Under the pieces are notes generated by a model, which was given only the letters and a program-made list of their open reading frames with translations, was not told the DNA's origin and ran no database searches. A program made the position numbers and the translations under genes. Positions 58,491 to 64,000 of a stretch of DNA of 64,000 nt are shown piece by piece; the stretch's first letter is position 1, and every line of letters begins with the position of its first letter. Location of the stretch: positions 1,674,001-1,738,000 of the forward strand of contig NZ_QCXS01000002.1 of the NCBI RefSeq assembly GCF_003260015.1, read 5' to 3'. Source of the stretch: Nakamurella deserti. Its GTDB lineage: Bacteria > Actinomycetota > Actinomycetes > Mycobacteriales > Nakamurellaceae.

Positions 58491-58869
58491 GCGGAGCCTG
58501 GTTGCGCTGCATCCGCGCGTAGATCACGGTGCCGACCAGGAACAGACCACTCAGGATCAGCACGATCGCCGACAGCGTGTTGAGGAACGGCAGCTTCACG
58601 CCTGCCACGCCCAGGATGCCCAGCACCACCAGCGCGAGAGCGCAGGCCAACGCCAGGCCCGCCTTGACCTTGGAGTCCTTGACCTCGTCGATGCCCTGCT
58701 GCGCCTTGTCCTTGGCGTAGTCCAGCGGCTTCTTCGCCCAGTCGAAGCGGGTGGCCAGCAGCGCGAGCCCGGCGGCGATCAGCACGAACCCCGGGCCGGG
58801 CAGGACCAGCAGTGCTATACCGGCGACCAGCAGCAGTGCGCCCAACGTGACCGAGACGGCCGTCTTCAT
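58477..58869 (-). CDS. PGPGW/TIGR02611-like membrane protein
   Basis: 130 residues from ATG 58869 (GAGGAG 3 nt upstream, close). The N-terminal helix is [20 protein letters not shown], with the LPGPGF signature, and [20 protein letters not shown] follows. Two more helices at the C-terminus. Family of unknown function common in actinobacteria. Confidence 0.8.
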   Translation of the reverse strand: MKTAVSVTLGALLLVAGIALLVLPGPGFVLIAAGLALLATRFDWAKKPLDYAKDKAQQGIDEVKDSKVKAGLALACALALVVLGILGVAGVKLPFLNTLSAIVLILSGLFLVGTVIYARMQRNQAPRSLI

Positions 58870-59035
58870 GGTGCTCCTCGACTCGAGCGGAAAGGTTCCT
58901 GCCGATCGGATACCCACCGCGGGTCGCGACCAGCGAGAGTCCACCGTGCCGGGTGAAAGGTCGACGGCGACCACCCGGCGGTGGCCGCGCTCGTCCGACC
59001 CGGGCCGCACAGCCGGACGCGTAGACTTCCTCGAC

Positions 59036-60145
59036 GTGCATCCCGACGATTCCGCAGACCTCAAGGCCCTCGACACCACGCTGACCAGCATCGAGAACGC
59101 GCTGGACGTCGAGGCGATGAACGCGAAGATCGCCGAGCTGTCGGAGCAGGCCAGCGCCCCCGACCTGTGGAACGACGTGGACAGCGCCCAGAAGGTGACC
59201 TCCGCGCTGTCGCACACCCAGGCCGAGCTCAAGCGCATCCAGGACCTGCGCTCACGGCTGGACGACCTCGAAGTGATGTACGAGCTCGGCGACGAGGACC
59301 CCGACACGCTCGAGGAGGCCCGCACCGAGGCGAGGACGCTGCACGGCGACATCGAGGCCCTCGAGGTCCGCACCCTGCTGTCCGGTGAGTACGACGTCCG
59401 CGACGCGCTGGTCACCATCCGGTCCGAGGCCGGCGGGGTGGACGCCGCCGACTTCGCCGAGATGCTGCAGCGGATGTACCTGCGCTGGGCCGAGCGTCAC
59501 CACTACGCCACCGAGATCTACGAGACCTCCTACGCCGAGGAGGCCGGCATCAAGTCGACCACGTTCGAGGTCAAGGCCCCCTACGCCTACGGCACCCTCT
59601 CCGTCGAGCAGGGCACCCACCGGCTGGTCCGCATCTCCCCCTTCGACAACCAGGGCCGCCGTCAGACGTCGTTCGCCGGCGTCGAGGTGCTGCCCGTCGT
59701 GGCCTCCACCGACGTGGTGGACATCGACGAGAAGGAGCTTCGGGTCGACGTCTACCGCTCGTCGGGCCCCGGAGGCCAGGGCGTCAACACCACCGACTCC
59801 GCGGTCCGGATCACCCACCTGCCCACCGGCATCGTGGTGAGCTGCCAGAACGAGCGGTCGCAGATCCAGAACCGCGCGTCGGCGATGACGGTGCTGCAGT
59901 CCAAGCTGCTCGAGCGCCGCCGCCAGGAGGAGAAGGCGACCATGGACGCCCTCAAGGACGGCGGCAGCTCCTGGGGAAACCAGATGCGCTCCTACGTGCT
60001 GCACCCGTACCAGATGGTCAAGGACCTCCGGACGAACTTCGAGGTCGGCAACCCGGGTGCGGTGTTCGACGGCGACATCGACGGATTCGTCGAGGCGGGC
60101 ATCCGGTGGCGCCGCAGCAACGAGCAGGAGCAGCAGCAGAACTGA
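59036..60145 (+). CDS. prfB: Peptide chain release factor 2
   Basis: 369 residues from GTG 59036, leaderless (TAGACT at 59022-59027). The tripeptide anticodon SPF is in [10 protein letters not shown] (UGA/UAA specificity) and the GGQ motif in [12 protein letters not shown], the peptidyl-tRNA hydrolysis loop. The frame is continuous: there is no CTTTGA programmed frameshift near codon 25 of the kind used by many bacteria. Confidence 0.95.
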   Translation: MHPDDSADLKALDTTLTSIENALDVEAMNAKIAELSEQASAPDLWNDVDSAQKVTSALSHTQAELKRIQDLRSRLDDLEVMYELGDEDPDTLEEARTEARTLHGDIEALEVRTLLSGEYDVRDALVTIRSEAGGVDAADFAEMLQRMYLRWAERHHYATEIYETSYAEEAGIKSTTFEVKAPYAYGTLSVEQGTHRLVRISPFDNQGRRQTSFAGVEVLPVVASTDVVDIDEKELRVDVYRSSGPGGQGVNTTDSAVRITHLPTGIVVSCQNERSQIQNRASAMTVLQSKLLERRRQEEKATMDALKDGGSSWGNQMRSYVLHPYQMVKDLRTNFEVGNPGAVFDGDIDGFVEAGIRWRRSNEQEQQQN

Positions 60146-60271
60146 CCGGCGCGGTCCCCTGACCGGTGGACCGCACGATCCCCCGGACGCTCCGCCGGTG
60201 ACCGGACACCCGGCCACCGCCTCGCGGACGAGAGTCGAGCCCACCAGCCCGAACCTGTCCGAGGAGCCATG

Positions 60272-60664
60272 ATGGAACACCGCATCCGCCGCATCGCCGG
60301 CGTCGTCGTCATCGGGATGGCGACCGTCGGGCTCGCCGTCCTCGGCACCGGCACCGCGTCGGCCACCGACCTGCCGCACTCCCCCGCCACTACCCTGCAG
60401 ATCGACGCCGGCACCGGCGGCGTCACGGCCGACCGCGTCGCCGTCCGCGCCGGTCAGCTCGTCACCGTGACCACCGACGCCGACGGCACCCTCGCCCTGT
60501 CGGTCGCCGCATGCGCCCCCGGTCCGACCGGTACCGCCCGCGTGGCCGACCGCACCGATCGACCGATGCGGGTCACCGTGACGACCCGCCGGCCCGGCCT
60601 GCCGCCGCGCATCCTCGCCCACGACACCGTGCCGCCCGGATCGGTGCTGACCGTCCGCGTTTGA
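60272..60664 (+). CDS. Small secreted protein
   Basis: 130 residues from ATG 60272 (GAGGAG 5 nt upstream; ATG 60269 is too close to it). Signal peptide: RIRRIAGVVVIGMATVGLAV, with likely cleavage after ASA (TGTASA/TD). The mature part is ~100 residues of beta-rich, Thr/Val-rich sequence with one Cys and no recognised domain. Confidence 0.72.
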   Translation: MEHRIRRIAGVVVIGMATVGLAVLGTGTASATDLPHSPATTLQIDAGTGGVTADRVAVRAGQLVTVTTDADGTLALSVAACAPGPTGTARVADRTDRPMRVTVTTRRPGLPPRILAHDTVPPGSVLTVRV

Positions 60665-60724
60665 ACCGGCGGCCCCGTCCTCCGAGGCGGCAGCGCCGCT
60701 GGGCTCGGATTCCGCACCCCGCGG

Positions 60725-61594
60725 TCAGGTCCGGACGTCCGCGGGCAGCTCCTCCGCGAGCAGCGCCCCGACCGTGGTCGTGGGGCGGCCGATCAACGCC
60801 GCCATCGCCGGGTCCACGATCCCGAGGTGGCGCTGCCGGGACGCGCGGAAGATGCCCAGCATCATGGTGACGCCCAGCTCGGGCACGCCGGCCGCGGTCA
60901 GCTCCGCGCGGTAGTCCTCGTCGTCGAGCACCACATGGCGGATCGGCCGATCCAGCACCGCCGCGGCGACGTCGGCGAGGCCTGCACAGTCCGTCGCCTC
61001 GCCCGCCGTCAGGTTCACGGTGGCGGTGTCGACGGCTGGGTCGGCGAGCAGCATGGCGATCGCCGGCGCGAGGTCGCGGTGCGCCGTCCACGAGATCGGA
61101 GCGTCCACCGGCACTCTCAGCTCGCCGGTCTGCACCGCCGTCCGCAGCAGCCGTAGCGGGGTGTCGGCGTAGAAGCCGTTGCGCAGTGCGGTGAACGGCA
61201 CCCCGCTCTCGCGCAACAGCACCTCGGTGGTCGCGTGGGTCACGGCCGGCGGGAACGGCGACAGTGCGTCCGCGCCGACGTGGCTGGTGTAGAAGACGCG
61301 TCCCACACCGGCGTCCCGGGCCGCGTCGAGAGCCGCCCGGTGCGCGTCGATCGCGGCGGCGCCGTGCCGCGGGGCGGACACGATCAGCAGCCGGTCGGCG
61401 CCCGCGAAGGCCTCCCGCAGCGACGCCGGATCGTCGTAGCTGCCGTGCCGCACCCGGACACCACGCCCGCTCAGCGTGGCGAGCTCGTCCGGTCGCGTCG
61501 TACTGACACCGATGCTGTCGGCGGGCAGCCGTTCGAGCAGTGCGGTCACGACCGCTCCCCCGAGTCGGCCGACGGCTCCGGTCACCACGATCAT
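60725..61594 (-). CDS. NmrA-like NAD(P)-binding oxidoreductase (QorB-like SDR)
   Basis: 289 residues from ATG 61594 (AGGAGG 6 nt upstream). The atypical Rossmann motif is VVTGAVGRLGGAVVTALLER (GxxGxxG). YTSHVGADALSPFPP and LRNGFYADT are typical of the NmrA/QOR2 group, which reduces quinones or senses NADP(H). Divergent from a TetR gene whose operator overlaps this promoter, so probably its target. Confidence 0.88.
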   Translation of the reverse strand: MIVVTGAVGRLGGAVVTALLERLPADSIGVSTTRPDELATLSGRGVRVRHGSYDDPASLREAFAGADRLLIVSAPRHGAAAIDAHRAALDAARDAGVGRVFYTSHVGADALSPFPPAVTHATTEVLLRESGVPFTALRNGFYADTPLRLLRTAVQTGELRVPVDAPISWTAHRDLAPAIAMLLADPAVDTATVNLTAGEATDCAGLADVAAAVLDRPIRHVVLDDEDYRAELTAAGVPELGVTMMLGIFRASRQRHLGIVDPAMAALIGRPTTTVGALLAEELPADVRT

Positions 61595-61605
61595 CGTCAA
61601 CCTCC

Positions 61606-61656
61606 TGATAGCGCTGCTACCCAATTGTCGGTAGCGCTGTAGTAGCTACGCTATCA
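61606..61656. promoter_or_regulatory. Operator region between NmrA-like and TetR genes
   Basis: TGATAGCGCTGC (61606-61617) is an inverted match (10/12) to 61645-61656. Inside are a second AGCGCT (61633-61638) and the palindrome GTAGCTAC (61642-61649). This symmetry between divergent genes fits TetR control of both. Confidence 0.65.
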
Positions 61657-61678
61657 CCGATTTGGTAGCATCGGTGGC

Positions 61679-62368
61679 GTGACTGATCCCGACGTGCCCG
61701 CCCGCGAGCGGATCCTGCGCGCCGTGCTGGACCTGCTGCGGGAGGGCGGCGCCGACGCGGTGTCGACCCGGGCCGTGACCGCCCGGGCGGGTGTGCAGGC
61801 CCCGGCGATCTACCGGCAGTTCGGTGACAAGGACGGGCTGCTGGACGCCGCCGCCGAGCGCGCGTTGACCGACTGGGTGGCACACAAGAGCACCGGCGCC
61901 GCGCCCTCGGACCCGGTGGAGGCGCTCCGCAGCGGCTGGGACGACGCGGTGCAGTTCGGTCTCGACCAGCCCGACGCCTACCGCATCGCCTACGCCCGGA
62001 CCGACCGCGGGCCGGCCGTGCGCTGGGGTCACGATCTGCTGCGGGAGAAGATCCTGGCGGTGGCCCGGGCCGGGCGGCTGGCGGTGCCCGCCGGGCGGGC
62101 CCAGTCGTTGATGCAGGCGACCAACCGCGGTGTCGTTCTCACGCTCCTGGACACCCCGGTCGCCGACCGCGATCCCGGGTTGAGCGCGCTGGCGCGCGAG
62201 TCGACACTCACCGCGATCACCACCGACGCGCCGTCCCGGGACGCCTCACCGGCCGCCGCCGCGACCGCGTTGCAGGCGCTGCTGCCCGAGAGCACCGCCC
62301 TGGTCCCCGCCGAGCGGCAGCTGCTGCACGTCTGGCTCGAGCGCATCGCCACCGACGCCGCACCCTGA
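61679..62368 (+). CDS. TetR-family regulator
   Basis: 229 residues from GTG 61679, leaderless (TAGCAT 7 nt upstream). HTH: RERILRAVLDLLREGGADAV, VTARAGVQAPAIYRQFGDKD. The C-terminal ligand domain is not recognised in detail. Divergent from the NmrA-like gene. Confidence 0.9.
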   Translation: MTDPDVPARERILRAVLDLLREGGADAVSTRAVTARAGVQAPAIYRQFGDKDGLLDAAAERALTDWVAHKSTGAAPSDPVEALRSGWDDAVQFGLDQPDAYRIAYARTDRGPAVRWGHDLLREKILAVARAGRLAVPAGRAQSLMQATNRGVVLTLLDTPVADRDPGLSALARESTLTAITTDAPSRDASPAAAATALQALLPESTALVPAERQLLHVWLERIATDAAP

Positions 62369-62374
62369 CGCTGG

Positions 62375-63603
62375 TCAGCCCGCTGCGACGATGCGCTCGG
62401 TGGGTGGCGGCCGGCGCGGCAGGACACCGGCCAGCAGCACCACGAGCAGGCCGGACAGCGGCACGATGAGCAGCCCCCAGCGCAGGCTGGTGGCGTCGGC
62501 GACCACCCCGACCAGTGGCGGCGACACCAGGAACCCGAGGCGCATCATCCAGTTCAGCAGGCCGATGGCGGTGCCCGGCCGGAACCCGGGCAGCTCGTCG
62601 GCGGTGTGGAGGCCGCCGGGATGAGGGTGGCGATCCCGAAGCCGGCCAGGCCGAACCCGACGATCGACCCGGGCACGCTCGGGAACATCAGCGCCGTCCC
62701 CATTCCGGTGCCGGTGATCAGCCCGCCGGCCCGCGCCATCGTCCGGCGGCCGAAGCGGTCGACCATCCGGTCACCGACGAGCCGGCCGACGAACTGCGCA
62801 CCCGCCAGCGAGACGAAGCCGAATGCGGCGACCGCGGGCACCGCGCCCAGCGAATCGGACAGGTACACCGCCGCCCACGTGTTGCCGGCGTCCTCGACGA
62901 TGGAGGCCGCGATGGCGATCACACCCAGCGCGAGCAGCGCCCGCCAGACGGCCGGCCGGACCGCGGCGCGGCGCGCCGACCCCGGTTCCGCCGGGTCGGC
63001 GCGCGGCGTCACCGGCTCCGGCCCGGGCAGCAGGAAGCGGAGACAGACGACGTTCACCCCGGCCAGCAGCACGCCGGAGATCGCCAGGTGCAGTGTCAGC
63101 GGCAGATCCAGCGCGGCGGCGGCGCCGCCCATCAGCCCACCGGTCAGCGCGCCGACGCTCCACACCGCGTGGAACGAGTTCAGGATCGACCGCCCGTACA
63201 GCCGCTGCACCCGCAGTCCGTGGGAGTTCTGGCCGACGTCCACCACCGCGTCCAGCGCACCGGCCGCGAACATGGCCACCGCCAGCACCCACCAGACCGG
63301 TGCCGCACCCGCGAGGACGACGAACGCGGCGGAGGCGATCATCCCGGCCACGGCCACCCGGGACGACCGGAAGCGACGGATCAGCACGCCGGCCAACAGC
63401 GCCGACACCAGGGCGCCGATCGGGCCGGCGGCGATCGCCACCCCGTAGGCGGCGTTGCTCAGGCCGAGCTCGGACTTCACCGCGGGCAACCGCGGGATGA
63501 GGTTCCCGGGGATGGCACCGTTGGTGAAGAACAGCAGCGACACCGCGATGCGGGCGCGGCGCAGCCGGGCGGGGCCGAGGCCGGCGGGATCGGCGGACGT
63601 CAC
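62375..63603 (-). pseudogene. MFS transporter (YbjJ-like) with a frameshift
   Basis: From GTG 63603 the frame encodes ~330 residues of an MFS protein (LFFTNGAIPGNLIPRLPAVK, VDVGQNSHGLRVQRLYGRSI) up to GFGIATLIPAA near 62613. There one base is missing relative to family expectation: the written frame runs into STPPTSCPGSG and stops at 62554. The +1 frame continues LHTADELPGFRPGTAIGLLN, then two membrane helices, to a TGA at 62375-62377. With one added base the protein would be ~408 residues with 12 helices. Either a recent pseudogene or a sequence error. Confidence 0.85.
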
Positions 63604-63642
63604 CGGGGCACGGTAACCGACCGCCACCGCCGTCCGCCCGCG

Positions 63643-64000
63643 TCAGGTCAGCAGCTTGTCCAGCTTGACGGGCAGGTCGCGGACCCGCACCCCCGTCGCG
63701 TTGAACACCGCATTGGCCACCGCGGCCGCGGTGCCGACGATGCCGATCTCCCCGATGCCTTTGACGCCGGGGCCGTTGACGTCGGGATCGACCTCGTCGA
63801 GCCAGGAGACGTCGATCTCGCCGATGTCGGCGTTGGCGGCGACGTGGTAGGTCGCGAGGTCGTGGTTGGCGTGGTCACCGAACTGCGGATCCATCACCCC
63901 GTGTTCGTGCAGCGCCATCGAGACCCCCATCGTCATCCCGCCGAGGAACTGGGAGCGGGCGGTGACCGGGTTGACGATCCGCCCGGCGGCGAACACCCCG
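63643..64000 (-). CDS. Xanthine-dehydrogenase-family molybdopterin-binding subunit, C-terminal part
   Basis: The gene continues past the right edge. The visible ~119 residues include GRIVNPVTARSQFLGGMTMG, GVSMALHEHGVMDPQFGDHA and VKGIGEIGIVGTAAAVANAV, where the active-site Glu of the xanthine-oxidase family lies in KGIGEIG. Ends LPVKLDKLL-T. It resembles the PaoC/YagR-type large subunit of aldehyde or xanthine dehydrogenases. The FAD and 2Fe-2S subunits are not in the window. Confidence 0.9.
   Translation of the reverse strand, partial: GVFAAGRIVNPVTARSQFLGGMTMGVSMALHEHGVMDPQFGDHANHDLATYHVAANADIGEIDVSWLDEVDPDVNGPGVKGIGEIGIVGTAAAVANAVFNATGVRVRDLPVKLDKLLT

Noticed and set aside
59036..59140. 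Programmed frameshift in prfB
   Set aside because: The coding frame is continuous from the start; no CTTTGA site or internal stop is present.

Overview
This is a 64-kb piece of chromosome from a high-GC actinobacterium. Evidence for that: GC-saturated third codon positions, GTG starts, many apparently leaderless genes with a -10 hexamer 6-8 nt before the start, GAF-ANTAR regulators, an SsgA-like protein, a WYL regulator, a Fur gene beside a catalase gene, and a tuberculostearic-type lipid gene pair. The gene content would suit the Frankia / Geodermatophilus / Nakamurella part of the phylum, but I cannot fix the genus. No rRNA, tRNA, insertion sequence, phage gene or CRISPR array was seen. Both ends cut through genes for molybdenum enzymes.

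Region 1 (1-22.6 kb) is dominated by signalling genes. Seven GAF-ANTAR genes (2848, 5834, 6146, 7298, 13073, 15085, 21736) lie among a GAF-GGDEF protein, a membrane desaturase, a PHB-depolymerase-like esterase, a hydroxyisobutyrate-dehydrogenase-like enzyme, an ArsR-SRPBCC-DinB-like operon with twin operators, a MerR regulator, release factor 3 and a SulP transporter. One GAF-ANTAR gene is cut by an in-frame TAG. Two ~100-nt leader elements, about 78% identical by eye, start at 8401 and 14419. They share a putative -10 box and three potential hairpins, and are the best candidate here for an undescribed RNA element.

Region 2 (22.7-31.4 kb) holds a TetR regulator and an apparent stress-envelope island (23774-27819) of membrane, PRC-barrel and DUF2382 proteins behind a SigB/SigF-like promoter. 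A PAP2 phosphatase, a catalase and a Fur regulator follow.

Region 3 (31.4-46 kb) is lipid-centred. It contains a single-chain eukaryote-type acyl-CoA carboxylase of about 1879 residues, RraA, Tex, the oxidoreductase/methyltransferase pair expected to make 10-methyl fatty acids, an SsgA-like protein and a soluble acyl-ACP desaturase. The desaturase could supply the unsaturated substrate for the methyl-branching pair.

Region 4 (46-64 kb) has a WYL regulator, NAD(P)HX dehydratase, a 2OG-Fe(II) oxygenase, an EVE-like protein, an EAL phosphodiesterase, a Tad-pilus segment without its ATPase, release factor 2, a divergent NmrA/TetR pair, a frameshifted MFS transporter and the end of a xanthine-dehydrogenase-type subunit.

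Minisatellite-like tandem repeats are unusually frequent (units of 18, 30, 30, 31, 33, ~90 and ~130 bp). Several duplicate the 3' ends of neighbouring genes or add in-frame peptide repeats.
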